From contig KV908554.1 in NCBI GenBank assembly GCA_002005505.1, positions 114,486 to 178,485 of the forward strand: a DNA stretch of 64,000 bases, read 5' to 3'. The position numbers were made by a program, and so were the translations under genes. The notes under the pieces are model-generated. The model made no database searches and was not told where the DNA came from. It was given only the letters and a program-made list of their open reading frames with translations. Shown in pieces: positions 18,562 to 30,356 of the stretch; the stretch's first letter is position 1; each line of letters opens with the position of its first letter. This DNA is from Botryococcus braunii (taxonomy: Eukaryota; Chlorophyta; Trebouxiophyceae).

Positions 18562-19255
18562 TGTTGAGTTCTGAACATTATTATTGAATGCCTTGTGCTT
18601 TAAGTGATCTTCATGTGTGCACTATTAGGATATGGGTCCATTGAGAACATAAGGTACCTTGAGACACGGCAGATTCTGGACGTTTTCGAACATAAGGTAC
18701 AATCCTATCTAGATCACACGTTTGTCGGATGAACTCTTAAGGCTGCCCCACCGGAGTGAATACCAACTGGTTGTGAAAGATGCTGGGCATCACCAGATGC
18801 TAGTCTTGTCCTACAGTTATGTGTGGCACTCAGCAGACAGTCATACGGACTGTAGCTGGAGTAACTTCGTCTATTGACGACCTGTCTGCTTTGTACAGGT
18901 ACGGTGCGGCAGTGTGTGTTGTATCATTGTTGCTATTGTGAGAGTGAACAAGCTTAGTGTACCCTGTAGTCACTCAAATAGATAAGGGACAGTGACTTCA
19001 GGGAGTATAGGCATGTACTTGAACGTAGCCGTCTAGAGCCTTATCTAGTGATTGCTTGATCGGTGCTTGTGTACAAGATAATGATGTAACGGAACTGGTT
19101 GTGAAAGATGCTGGGCATCACCAGATGCTAGTCTTGTCCTACAGTTGTGTGTGGCACTCAGCAGACAGTCATACGGACTGTAGCTGGAGTAACTTCGTCT
19201 ATTGACGACCTGTCTGCTTTGTACAGGGAAAGCCGATTGCCCATAACCTTTCACA
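18562..19255 (+). repeat. Copia-A copy 3, 3' LTR (694 bp)
   Basis: It is full length with both 134-bp internal repeats (18765-18898 and 19093-19226). It is of the CCTACAG/CAGTCATACGG type with private changes (GTTATGTG, CAAATAGAT). It ends at TTTCACA directly before the right-hand GGGAG target duplication, after which G1 coding sequence resumes. Confidence 0.93.
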
Positions 19256-22200
19256 GGGAGGAGGAGAAGCCAACGTCGTCATCGGGTAAGCTCACGGGAT
19301 CCTTGGGACTGGAGGAGGTGTTGAAGGGCAAACCGGAACAATTGGGGGTGCTCCTTAGGGAGTACAGTGATTTGTTTCCTCAAGGTTTGCCAGGATTGCC
19401 ACCGCATAGACAGGTGTATCACACCATCAGGATACAACCTGGCTCTGTACCTCCTAATAAGCCTGCTTATCGTTTATCTTCTCTAGAAATGGAAGAGTGT
19501 ACTAAAACAGTGGATGAGCTTCTCGCATTAGGGCACATCCGGCCCAGTCACTCACCTTATGCATCTCCTGTTCTTTTTGTTAAAAAGAAGGAAGGAACTT
19601 ATAGGATGGTAATTGATTATAGAGCTGTCAACCAGATTACCATTCCGGATAGGTACCCCTTGCCCCGGATTGATGATTTGCTTGATAGGCTCAAAGGAGC
19701 AAAGGTCTTCTCAAGCCTGGACTTATTGAGCGGATACCATCAGGTCCGGCTTAAAGAAGAAGATATCCCAAAGACAGCATTTAGAACACCATTTGGGTTG
19801 TACGAGTTTCTGGTGCTCCCCTTTGGTTTAACGAATGCTCCGGCCACTTTTCAGCGGCTGATGAATGAAATCTTCCATGATTTCATTCGGGAGGGATTTG
19901 TCGTTGTCTATTTGGATGATGTGCTCATTTTCAGCAAGGATGAAAACATGCATTATGTTCATTTGGAAAAAGTCTTCGCTCGCTTGCGAGAGAAGCAACT
20001 CTTTGCCAAGCTACCCAAGTGTAAGTTCATGCGTCCTGAACTTCGATACTTGGGGCATATCATTGGAAGGGATGGATTAAAGGTGGACCCACAAAAGGTG
20101 GAAGTAGTCAAGGAATGGCCCGTACCCAAAAACACCACGGATGTCCGTAGGTTTCTGGGCCTTGCAAACTACTTCAGGAAGTTTATCAGGGACTTCAGTG
20201 CCATCGCTGCTCCCTTGACAAAGTTGTCAAGCAGCAAGAGGGCATGGGAATGGGAATTGGAACAGGAGGAATCTTTTTCAGCATTGAAGACTGCTTTGGT
20301 AGAGGCCCCTATCTTATCACTACCTGATCTTCGGAAACCATTCCAAGTGACATGTGATGCAAGTGATTTTGGGGTGGGAGCAATTCTCATGCAGGATGGG
20401 AAAGTAGTAGCATACTATAGCAAAAAGTTGAATAGTGCAGAGCGTAACTATTCTGCTACGGAAAGGGAATTGCTGGCTGTAGTGTATGCTCTACAGGAAT
20501 GGAGATGTTATGTGTTAGGAAAACCAGTCACCGTAACCACTGACCATAAGTGTAATACCTTTTTGCAACAACAAGCAGGACTTAGCCCGAGAAGAGCTAG
20601 GTGGGCTGAGCGATTGCAGGAGTTTGACATACTCTGGGTTTGGGAGCCAGGCAAGACTAACGTCGCAGATGCCTTGTCCAGGGTCCCAATCCTCGCGGCC
20701 AGGCAGCTCCGACGCAACGTCGAGCCAGCGGAGCCCGAGCTCAGGAGTGTCAAGCCCCGGGTCGCAATGGACTCCGGCGGGAGGGCCCGCCCGAGCGGAG
20801 TCACCCAGCAGCTTGACACGTGTGAACCCTTCCTGGAGTTAGTAAAAAGGGCATACATGGATGATGAGTGGTTGGGAAAGAGGTCGAACAGAAGGAAGGT
20901 GCATTTCAGGAATGGGATATGGGAATATGGGAAGGAGGGACGGAAGTATGTCCCAGGGCATTATGAGGTGAAGGATGGGGAAGGAGTCGTGGGGAGAAAC
21001 CTAAGACAAGATATACTCAAGGCATTGCATGAACCTTTGTATGTGGGACACCCTGGTTTTGCCAAGATGTATGAACTGGTGAAACGGGAATGGTGGTGGC
21101 CGGGAATGACAGAGGACGTGCGGGGATATGTTGCCTACTGTGATTCTTGTCAAAGGGTCAAAGCTTCAAACAAGTTGCCCGCAGGCCTCCTTCACCCCTT
21201 GCAAATCCCGACTAGGAAATGGCAAAGCATTTCCATGGATTTCATAACGGGGTTGCCACGGAGTGCAAACGGGAATGATGCCATATGGGTTGTGGTGGAC
21301 CGGTTAAGTAAGTGTGCTCACTTTGAGCCCACCACCACAAAAGCTGACTCATATGATGTAGCAGTTTTGCTAAGGGATAAAGTCTGGAGATACCACGGAT
21401 TTCCAGAGGAACTTGTGTCGGATAGGGATCCTAAGTTTGTGAGTAAATTTATGGATATACTCCTAAATTTAACAGGCTGCAAACCTGCACGGTCTACAGC
21501 CTATCACCCACAATCTGACGGACAAACGGAACGGGTTAACAAGATTCTTGAGGACTACCTCAAACATTATGTTTGGGATAAGCCTAAAGAATGGGAAAAC
21601 CATCTGGCTATTGCAGAGTTTGCCTATAACAATACATGGCAAGCCTCGATCAACACCACACCGTTCCGCTTGACATATGGACAGGACCCAAACATTCCAT
21701 TTGCTATGGGACACATGGAGGGGGGGAAAGCAGATCGGGCAGATCTTTTCCTCCGGGAGATGCAAGACTCCCTTACTCTTGCACGGAAGTTTTTGGCTGC
21801 AGCTCAGGAGCGGCAGGCGGCCCAGGCGAACCGCCACCGCCGGGCTGTGATCTATAAGAAGGGGGACCTTGTTCTCCTTCGGACGAAGTTCCCAGCCGCC
21901 CTGACGTCGCAGAAGTACATAAAGCTTGCCAGGCGCCGGATTGGACCCTTCCGGGTCACTGCCGTCCATCCCAACTCTGTTGAGCTGGACGTCCCCGCCG
22001 CCCTGAAGTTTCACCCACGCATAAACGTGGAATATGTGGACCTCTACAAGGGGCCACGTAACCTAGACCGCCTCAGCATTTACAAATACCAGCCGGGACC
22101 ACGCATGGTCAAGGGCGATGACGGCACGGAGAATGCCGAGTACGTCGTGGACGGCATCCTCGGTCACCGTCCCTTGATGAAGGGGAACCGGGCCCTCCAC

Positions 22201-22368
22201 TTCCCGGACGGTACCCCAGCCTACCAGTACTGGGTACTGTGGTCAGGTTACGACGTCGGAGACGACTGGGAGCCCTTGGACATGTTCGACCACGCAAAGG
22301 ACACCATCAACGCCTACCACCGTCACCAGGAGTTGGGCCCGCCCAAGTGGGGCGAGACGGCCGTTTGA
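19256..22368 (+). CDS. G1 Ty3/gypsy pol: reverse transcriptase, RNase H, integrase, chromodomain
   Basis: The frame is open from inside the upstream LTR, but G1 sequence starts at the target duplication. The order is gypsy reverse transcriptase with VVYLDDVLIF (second catalytic Asp pair at 19915-19920), RNase H with TCDASDFG and TTDHKC, an H2C2 zinc domain (GHPGF...CDSCQRVK), and an integrase core with SMDFITGLP, SDRDPKF and DGQTERVNKI. The C-terminal domain ends with a chromodomain-like module (AYQYWVLWSGYDVGDDWEP). Integrase after reverse transcriptase plus a terminal chromodomain identify a chromovirus. Chromodomains of this class direct insertion to marked chromatin. No stop is present. 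The protease lies 14.6 kb upstream because of the Copia-A block, so the element cannot make its full polyprotein now. Confidence 0.93.
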
Positions 22369-22471
22369 GGCCTTTCCCCTGCTGCCCGCTCCTCCGGTCG
22401 GTTACCTTGTCTTTGCTCTCTTTAGGAGGGAATCCTTGTCGGGTACGCAAGGATCTGCACAGACAAGCCGG
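22369..22471 (+). other. G1 3' noncoding sequence, first part, ending in target duplication GCCGG
   Basis: This is short GC-rich sequence after the G1 stop codon. Positions 22467-22471 (GCCGG) are repeated at 38537-38541 on the far side of the reverse Copia-A element, where the G1 3' region resumes. Confidence 0.7.
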
Positions 22472-23165
22472 TGTGAAAGGTTATGGGCAATCGGCTTTCC
22501 CTGTACAAAGCAGACAGGTCGTCAATAGACGAAGTTACTCCAGCTACAGTCCGTACGACTGTCTGCTGAGTGCCACACACAACTGTCGGACAAGACTAGC
22601 ATCTGGTGATGCCCAGCATCTTTCACAACCAGTTACGTTACATCATTATCTTGTACACAAGCACCGATCAAGCAATCACTAGATAAGGCTCTAGACGGCT
22701 ACGTTCAAGTACATGCCTATACTCCCTGAAGTCACTGTCCCTTATCTGTTTGAGTGACTACAGGGTACACTAAGCTTGTTCACTCTCACAATAGCAACAA
22801 TGATACAACACACACTGCCGCACCGTACCTGTACAAAGCAGACAGGTCGTCAATAGACGAAGTTACTCCAGCTACAGTCCGTACGACTGTCTGCTGAGTG
22901 CCACACACAACTGTCGGACAAGACTAGCATCTGGTGATGCCCAGCATCTTTCACAACCAGTTGGTATTCACTCCGGTGGGGCAGCCTTAAGAGTTCATCC
23001 GACAAACGTGTGATCTAGATAGGATTGTACCTTATGTTCGAAAACGTCCAGAATCTGCCGTGTCTCAAGGTACCTTATGTTCTCAATGGACCCATATCCT
23101 AATAGTGCACACATGAAGATCACTTAAAGCACAAGGCATTCAATAATAATGTTCAGAACTCAACA
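22472..23165 (-). repeat. Copia-A copy 4, 3' LTR (reverse, 694 bp)
   Basis: On the plus strand it runs from TGTGAAAGG to CTCAACA. The internal 134-bp repeats are at 22501-22634 and 22829-22962. It is of the CCGACAG/CAGTCGTACGG type. I found no difference from its partner at 37843-38536. Confidence 0.94.
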
Positions 23166-23185
23166 CTTCCCCTTGCCTGCATGCT

Positions 23186-25954
23186 TTAAGTGTATCTTCT
23201 CAAACCTAGTGAATCACGATGACCAACAAACACGGGCTTGGCAAGTGGCTTGGTCATAATGTCAGCCACATTGCGTGCAGATTCCACATAGAGGATATCT
23301 ACCTGCCCAAGTGCCATAGCTTCCCTAGCGTAGTGGAAGCTTACTGCAACGTGCTTTGTGAATTTGGAATACAGGGGGTTCCGTAAATTAGAAATGCATC
23401 CTTGGTTGTCACAGAAAATTTTGACCCTCCAAGGTGCAGCCCCTATCTCTTCCAAGAAGCCCCTTAGCCAGTTGGCTTCCTTCACAATATGGCCAGCTGC
23501 CATAAACTCAGCTTGCACAGTTGAGGTAGCAACTGAGCTCTGCTTCTTGCTTCCCCAAACCACGGCACTACCATAGACTGATAGAACATAGCCAGTGGTG
23601 GAATACCTGTGGTCCAGGTCCCCAGCATAGTCGGCATCAACATAGCCTTCTAGCTCAGGGCCCTTTCCACCCAGAGTAAGAGCTAACTCTCTGGTATCTC
23701 TCAAGTACTTCAGCACTCGAATGGCCTCATTCCAGTGTGAGGTAGTGGGTGTCATTCTATACCTTGACAACACTCCAACAGCCTGAGAAATGTCAGGCCG
23801 GGTCGTATTGGCTATGTACAGTAACGATCCAATTAACTCGCAGTATCGATGACCAGGTGGCAGAGGGGTACCAGCCCCATGTGACATACCATCTGAGGAC
23901 TCGGGTCTGCTGCTAGCCACGAAGTCCTTGGACATGGGGGTATCAACCCCACGTCCATCATCAGCAACGCCAAACTTCTCCACAAGAGCATCAATCTTGG
24001 GAGTGCAACTCATGGAAATAGTGCCCTGAACTCTATTGCGTAGGACCTGACACCCCAGGAAATCATTCACCTCTCCCAAATCATGGATGGTGAAGTCCTT
24101 CTTCAATAACTCTTTCCCCCACTCAATCTCTGCAACCACTCTGGCAACTATGAGAAGATCATCGACATAAACAAGAATAAACGACAGATTACCATCAGGG
24201 GCCCTCCTGATGTATACCCCAGCGTCGCTCTTGCACACACTATACCCCATCACGCTCAACTTGTCGCTCAAGGTCTTGTGCCAAGCCCGTGGGGCTTGCT
24301 TAAGACCGTAGAGTGCCTTCCTGAGCTTGCACACAACTCTCGTGTTGCCATTCTCAAATCCTGGTGGTTGGGTCACATAGACCTCTTCCTCCAACTCCCC
24401 ATTGAGAAAAGCTGTCTTGATATCCACTTGGTGGATCTCAAGATTTTGTGTGGCAGCCACTGCCAGCACAGCTCTCCTAGCACCATAGCTGCTGGTAGGT
24501 GCAAAAACCTCACCAACATCTATACCAGGAATCTGTCTGCAACCCTGGGCAACCAATCTTGCTTTAAACCGAGTGACATTCCCATGTGCATCGTTTTTTG
24601 TAGAAAAAATCCAATGAACAGGGATAACTTTCTGCCCATGGGGTCTTTCCACATACTGCATAACCTCATGGGTGTCTAAAGACTCCATCTCCTCTTGCAT
24701 TGCCTGCTGCCAAAACTCCCACTGAGGTGAGCGCTGGGCTTCCCTCAAGTTTGAGGGCACGTGAACTTTTCCCAACGTGACAGAAGGTACACTCTGTACC
24801 TTATGCTGTGGTGCAGCAGGGCTGTCAGCCTTACTGATGCTGCTCCCTTCTCTCTCTCTCTCTCCCTGGTTGCCAGAATAAGGTACATTATGTACCTTAT
24901 GCTGGGACTGGGCAGTACTGCCGGGATTATCTGATTCCTTCTCAAGTCTCTCTCTCTCTCCTTGACTACTGGACTCATGTGCAGCACCCTTACATTCTCG
25001 CACCTTCCGCAATGCAGAGGGGAGCAGCAGCTCTCTCTCTCTCCTGGACTCACACTTGGGCACACTACCCAGACTTGCCTGAGCTGCGCCTACAATGTCA
25101 GCCTGCACACCATAAGCATGACTAGCCAGTGACTGGGATTGGGCACCAGCTTCCCCTACTGCTGGCATGTCTAACCCACTGCTCTCATCTCTTACATCTG
25201 CACCGAACATAGCCTCGACTGTCTCAACCTGCCCCTGCATATCAGGGAGACCAACCATGTTTGGCTCACTCACAATTGCCTGACCTGGGTCAGGGGCATG
25301 CAATGGGATGTCAGAATGCTCTCTCCTAGCCACGCGCTGTACATAACGCTGCTCCCTTGTAAGGGTGGTCCCTGGAGGAAGGGGAATTTGTGACTTCCCC
25401 TGCATTCGCAACCCCTCTTGTACCTTCTGCATTTTTTCTACCTGGGATTGAGTTTCTACACCCCCCCTGGCCAGATTCTGCATATGCTCAAGCACCGACC
25501 ACGAGTGCTGAGATGGTTCTGGGGTCCCAACAGTAGGATCCAGGCTGGTGGGGTTTCCTTGGTCATGTGCTGCTGTGGTCCCGTCTCCAGACTGATCCCC
25601 AGCACAAAGTCCAGAGGTCCCAGGAGCCCCAGTGGAAAGCGTCTCCACTCCATGGTCATCCTCCTCATCCCAGAACGTGGGTGGAGCAGCAGAGGGAATT
25701 GCTTGAGGCGTTGCCAGATTCTCACTGCCAAGGGGGGGTGATATCCTAGAATCATAGACAGACCCAGGCTGGACCTTTGATAGACCCACTCTCTCAGCCC
25801 CCCTCAAGTGCTCGATAAAGCTGACGTCCCTACTCTCCTTCCACACTCCATTCCCCACGTACACACGATACGCTTTAGACTGGGGACAATAACCAGTAAA
25901 CATCCCAGGGGTGGTCTTGGGCCCAAAAACAGACCTTTGGCCACTGGGAATGTG
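23186..25954 (-). pseudogene. Copia-A copy 4 polyprotein, C-terminal part (end of integrase, RT, RNase H)
   Basis: Read on the minus strand, the frame is open from the G2 junction to the usual Copia-A stop. It starts within integrase just past the block GCVAHVHI and continues with the linker, RVT_2 with YVDD and RNase H. Only a few substitutions separate it from the other copies (for example KTTPGM for KTIPGM and EGSSIS for EGNSIS). The upstream part of the open frame comes from the G2 LTR and is not copia. The gene is broken only by the G2 insertion. Confidence 0.9.
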
Positions 25955-26119
25955 TGTAGCGCGCCGGTAGGCAGACGGTGCCGGGGCTCGTCCCCGCACG
26001 TGCCGGGCGGTACATTGGTACTGGGTGTAGCCTCGTAGGCTCGCACAGTATATGGTATGGTGTTCGGACCATACTAGCACTTTCGTCGGTGCACGGCCAT
26101 CCTTTGCAAGAATATTACA
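25955..26119 (+). repeat. G2 LTR 1 (165 bp)
   Basis: It starts TGTAGCGCGCC, ends AGAATATTACA and directly follows target duplication ATGTG. It appears identical to LTR 2. It is a very short LTR with a weak TATA-like AGTATATGG. Confidence 0.9.
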
Positions 26120-27240
26120 TTTTGGTGGCCCATATCCAAGTCGGTGGATTTGCGATGTTGGTTGTTGATCCTGTTTGACGCTTAAGTGTGTCTTGCGGAT
26201 GGTGTCGATGCTTCAGTGTGTCTTCGTTGCTGCCTGTCGTCCTATTTGGGTTGTTTCCCACTAGATCGAAGGATCAACAACACCTTGGTATCACCTTCAC
26301 GGACTTTGGTTGGGAGAATCCGTTCTTCGCACCCATATAAGTTCGGATGACGGGGATGGTTCTGGCCTACGAAGGTCGACGCCAAGCTTGGTGTGTGGAT
26401 CCAAGCAAGAAAGTTCGGATTTTTCTGTAATCTTTCTAATGGCGTTTGGCTCCGCCGTTTCCGTGGGGACGGTGGGGGAGGAAGGTGGCACTTCACGATG
26501 GTGAGTGTGCGCTTCCCCTCGTTTGGTTTGCTTTGGGTTGCTAATCCTTTGCAATTGTTTTTCAACTTGCATTGCCTTAATGAAACTTTGGTGTTTCGAG
26601 CATATCGTTGGGATTTCTGTGGTAAAGTGTCAACTTTTCCAGATCCCGATCTTACACGGATATGACGAGGTCTTGCTTTGTTGATTGGCGCCGAGTAGCA
26701 TGGAGCTGAAAATGCTTTCTATTTTCACAGTCTCTTTTAGTGCTCGGTTTGCTTAGTACTGCATTTATGGGGCCGTTGGAAAATGCCATAAATGTGGATT
26801 GAGCTTTGCATGCTGGTTTTGCTTCCATCATTGCTTAATGAAGGATTTGTTCTTTTGTGTTGCGGCACATTAGACACTTCTTTTGTCTGCCTGGCCCAGT
26901 TGCCTCTGCTCCTTGCCTGGCATTGGTCCATAGACCCGTTCACCACGTGGGCCTCGTGGTGGGCAACGTGTCTTTGGGGGGAGGAGAGAGGGAGAGAGGA
27001 AGCTTACGCTGGATAGTGAGAAGAGAAAGAGAGATGAGGCTTACGTTGGGAGGTGAGAGCTGTGTACCCCATAGGGGAGTGACCATATGATGACGGCCTT
27101 TGGCTGATGGTTGCGCTACAAGTTCCACGAGGCGTTGAAGCGATTCTCTAGGGTGTCTTCTCTCATAAGGCATAAAAGCGACTCTCTAGACATCTCCTCT
27201 TAGGACCTCGCAGGAGCTTGGTCACCTAGGAGGGGGAGAA
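26120..27240 (+). other. G2 first internal region, noncoding, non-autonomous-like
   Basis: There is no protein-coding similarity on either strand. The first 700 bp or so resemble 27406-28230 with roughly 10 percent differences and indels. The rest, from about 26850, has no counterpart in the second internal region except the terminal purine tract AGGAGGGGGAGAA (27228-27240), which also precedes LTR 3. This is what a non-autonomous derivative that keeps only the ends of an autonomous element would look like. Short open frames here overlap on both strands and are not credible genes. Confidence 0.7.
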
Positions 27241-27405
27241 TGTAGCGCGCCGGTAGGCAGACGGTGCCGGGGCTCGTCCCCGCACGTGCCGGGCGGTACA
27301 TTGGTACTGGGTGTAGCCTCGTAGGCTCGCACAGTATATGGTATGGTGTTCGGACCATACTAGCACTTTCGTCGGTGCACGGCCATCCTTTGCAAGAATA
27401 TTACA
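27241..27405 (+). repeat. G2 LTR 2 (internal, 165 bp)
   Basis: This is the middle LTR shared by the non-autonomous-like unit and the pol-bearing unit. It appears identical to LTR 1 and differs from LTR 3. It is not followed by the target duplication, so it is internal to a single integrated block. Confidence 0.9.
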
Positions 27406-28212
27406 TTTTGGTGGCCCATATCCAAGTCGGTGGATTTGCGATGTTGGTTGTTGATCCTGTTTGACGCTTAAGTGTGTCTTGCGGATGGTGTCGATGCTTC
27501 AGTGTGTCTTCGTTGTTGCCTGTCGTTCTATTTGGGTTGTTTCCCACTAGATCGAAGGATCAACAACATCTTGGTATCTAGTTCATGGACTTTGGTTGGG
27601 AGAATCCATTCTTCGCACCCATATAAGTTCCGATGACGGGGATGGTTGTGGCCTGCGAGGGTCGACGCCGCGCTTGGTGTGTGGATCCAAGCCAGAAAGT
27701 ACGGATTTTTTCTGTAATCTTTCTAATGGCGTTTGGCTCCGTCGTCTCCGTGGGGACGGTGGGGGAGGAAGATGGCACTTCACGATAGTGAGTGTACGCT
27801 TCCCCTCATTTGGTGTACTTTGGGTTGCTAACCCTTTGCAAATGTTATCAACTTGCATTGCCTTGATGAAACTTTGGTGTTTCGAGCATATCGTTGGGAT
27901 TTCGGTGGTAAAGTGTCAACTTTTCCGGATGCCGATCCTACACGGATATTACACGGATATGACGCGGTCTTGCTTTGTTGATTGACACCGAGTAGCATGG
28001 AACTGAAAAGCTTTCTCTTTTGAAAGGCTGTTTAGTGCTCGGCTGGATTTGTGGCATCTTGTTGATTGAACACAAACTTTGCGTGGATGGTCGATTTGGT
28101 TCGGGGTTCCACGGCAATCGGGTTCTTCAATTAAGATTTTGTGCATTTATGGGGCTTTGGGAGCTGCCATAAATGTGGTTGAGCTTTACGTGGGGGTTTG
28201 GCTTCCATCATT
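27406..28212 (+). other. G2 second internal region, 5' noncoding leader
   Basis: It begins TTTTGGTGGCCCATATCC, as does the first internal region. The usual tRNA 3'-end primer site starting TGG may lie in TGGTGGCCCAT, but I cannot assign the tRNA. There is no coding sequence of note. It ends where the duplicated 2.1-kb block begins. Confidence 0.6.
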
Positions 28213-30343
28213 GCCTCATGAAAGATTTGTCCTCTTGGGCTAGTCTGAAACCCGCTCTGCTTCACCTCACTATGCAAGTTGCCGGTGTGGCGTGCAATGA
28301 GCGATGTGGCGGGGGTGGTGAAGCTACCACATATGCTGAATCTTTGTAGGCGATGTGCTCAGGTGTCTCCAAGGAAAAGGAGAAGGTGGCTGAACGCGAG
28401 GAAGGGGAAATTCCTCGGGACCGGGGGACAAAGCATCCTGCCAGCAACCACCTCCTACAGGAGGCATACGGCACTTGGCCAAGCTTCAAAAGAAGCATGG
28501 CCTAAGCCTGGACATGCGGGAGGCAACATGCAAGCTGGCTCGGGGAGTTTGCTTCAGATGCAACCCAGACCACTTTGTATTCGACTGCCCCGGCAAGAGG
28601 CCAAGAAGGGGTCTTCTGGCAAGAAGACAAGCCCGGGCACGGGACCTTCTTATGCTTGAAGGTGTGGGCCTTCGCTTGGCGATGTAAGCCTTGCATGTTT
28701 GACGTCTATTCATGCATTTGCTTGTCAAGAAGCCGTGTCACAGCTTGGTGTTTCCTGCCGAGGTGCAGGGGAGCAAGGCCACGGCGATGCTGGACTCGGG
28801 AGCTTCTTGCAATGTGGTCAGTGCAGACTTTGCTAAAGCCCTTCACTTGGAGATTGTGCCGCCGAAGGGGGATTCTTTAAGCATTAAGTTGGCTGACGGG
28901 AGAACTGTAAACCACATCGGATGTGCTGTCTTAGACAATGTCATCCAGGGGGTACAGTTTGCTAAGGTGTCGTGTCTTGTGCTAGACTTTGCCATGGATT
29001 GGAATGTGCTGTTGGGGACTCCCTGGTTAAAGACATTCCGTGCAAATCTCATGTTTGAAGAGGACACCGTTAGGGGGTATACAAGAAAGAACAAGCCGTT
29101 CGTTTTGCGTTGCCCGCCTAAGGAGGAGAGGCCTTTGAAGGGTTCAGAAGTGGAGGATGTGCCTAGATTGGTTTTGTCTGCAGTGCAGGCTAGAAGGTTA
29201 AGCAGGAAGGGCTGCCAGTCCTTTCTGGCAATTGTAACCGATCTATCTACCGATCCGAATGTCTCCATTCCTTCTCCCAACTCTCCTGTTGTTGACATAC
29301 TCAGTGAATTCCAAGATGTTTTCCCTGAAGATGTCCCGCACCTTCCGCCTGAGAGGCAAGGGGTTAGACACACTATACCCTTGAGCGATCCACATGCTCG
29401 TCCACCGTCTCGTCCGTTGTACCGGCTTTCACGCTGAGAGTATGATGAGGCGTTACGCCAGACAAAGCTATTGTTGGACAAAGGGTATATACAGCCGTCT
29501 ACATCACCCTATGGTGCGCCCATTCTTTTTGTGCAAAAGAAGGATGGAATCCTCCGGATGGTCATTGATTACCGAGCTTTGAATCGACAGACGGTCAAGA
29601 ACAGGTATCCGATGCCTCGTATCGATGAAACTCTTGATCAACTGCAGGGTTCTACAGTGTTCTCTAGTCTTGACCTCACGTCTGGCTATCACCAGATCCG
29701 GATCACAGATGAGGATATGCCAAAGACAGCTTTCAGAACACCCGCGGGGTTGTTCGAGTGGCGGGTTTTGCCATTTGGGCTGACTAATGCCCCGGCCACG
29801 TTTCAAACTGCCATGATTGCTATCTTTGCTCCTTACCTGCACAAGTTTGTGCTCGTGTACCTTGATGACATCCTCATCTACAGCAAGTCCATTGAAGAGC
29901 ATAGGGAGCATCTCCGCAAAGTCCTTGAACTGTTGCGGCAGCATAAGTTGTATGCTAACCTAAAGAAGTGCTCTTTCGCCAAGGATGAGCTGGAGTACTT
30001 GGGCCATTTAGTCTCAGCAGATGGGATTAAAGTGGACCCACGTAAGGTGGCTTCAGTTGCTAATTGGAGCACACCGAAGAATGTTGGCGAGTTGCGGTCT
30101 TTCCTGGGGCTGGCAACTTACTTTCGCAAGTTTGTTCGCAATTTTGCAGCACTTGCATCGCCACTGTACAGACTCCTACGCCAAGGTGTGACCTGGGTAT
30201 GGAGTGCTGGGTGTGTTCGGGCGTTTACCGAGATTAAACATGCCTTGACACATGCACCTTGCTTAGCGTATCCTGACTTCTCAAAGCCGTTTGAGGTCCA
30301 TTGCGATGCGTCTTTGGCAGGGTTGGGGGCCGTGTTGTACCAG
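28213..30343 (+). repeat. G2 internal tandem duplication, unit 1
   Basis: This 2.13-kb stretch (gag remnant, protease, reverse transcriptase) is repeated at 30357-32487 with an offset of 2,144 bp and no difference that I can see. The junction breaks the RNase H start (GLGAVLYQ) and holds about 11 bp of filler that resembles nearby sequence. Both units carry the same in-frame stop. The duplication is therefore younger than that stop, or it is an assembly duplication. Confidence 0.88.
28475..30343 (+). pseudogene. G2 gag end, protease and reverse transcriptase, first copy (truncated in RNase H)
   Basis: The frame contains a degenerate gag zinc knuckle (CFRCNPDHFVFDC, one residue short between the second Cys and His), two stops near 28685, then a retroviral aspartic protease (LDSGASCNVV, LLGTPWL). 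A TGA at 29435-29437 interrupts the frame before the reverse transcriptase. This has MVIDYRALN, LTSGYHQIR, LPFGLTNAPATF and LVYLDDILIYS. The sequence stops at the start of RNase H because the tandem duplication junction follows. Most of gag is absent or unrecognisable upstream. It belongs to a Ty3/gypsy chromovirus and cannot encode a working pol. Confidence 0.85.
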
Positions 30344-30356
30344 TTTGCCGGAGTTT

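Larger units (their letters stand above)
4632..19255 (+). mobile_element. Composite Copia-A insertion: LTR-internal-LTR-[G1 protease copy]-LTR-internal-LTR
   Basis: The block is bounded by the 5-bp direct repeat GGGAG (4627-4631 and 19256-19260), and the G1 reading frame is restored across it. It contains two full Copia-A elements separated by a second, damaged copy of the G1 protease segment. Together with copy 1 to the left, it forms a tandem array with a period of about 7.6 kb (coding stops at 3273, 10929 and 18541). The simplest origin is two separate Copia-A insertions on either side of the protease, followed by unequal crossing over between them. Assembly expansion of the array is an alternative. 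Confidence 0.8.

Noticed and set aside
25955..26080. N-terminal extension of the reverse Copia-A frame
   Set aside because: It is G2 LTR sequence read on the minus strand, joined at the insertion point. The copia homology starts after it.
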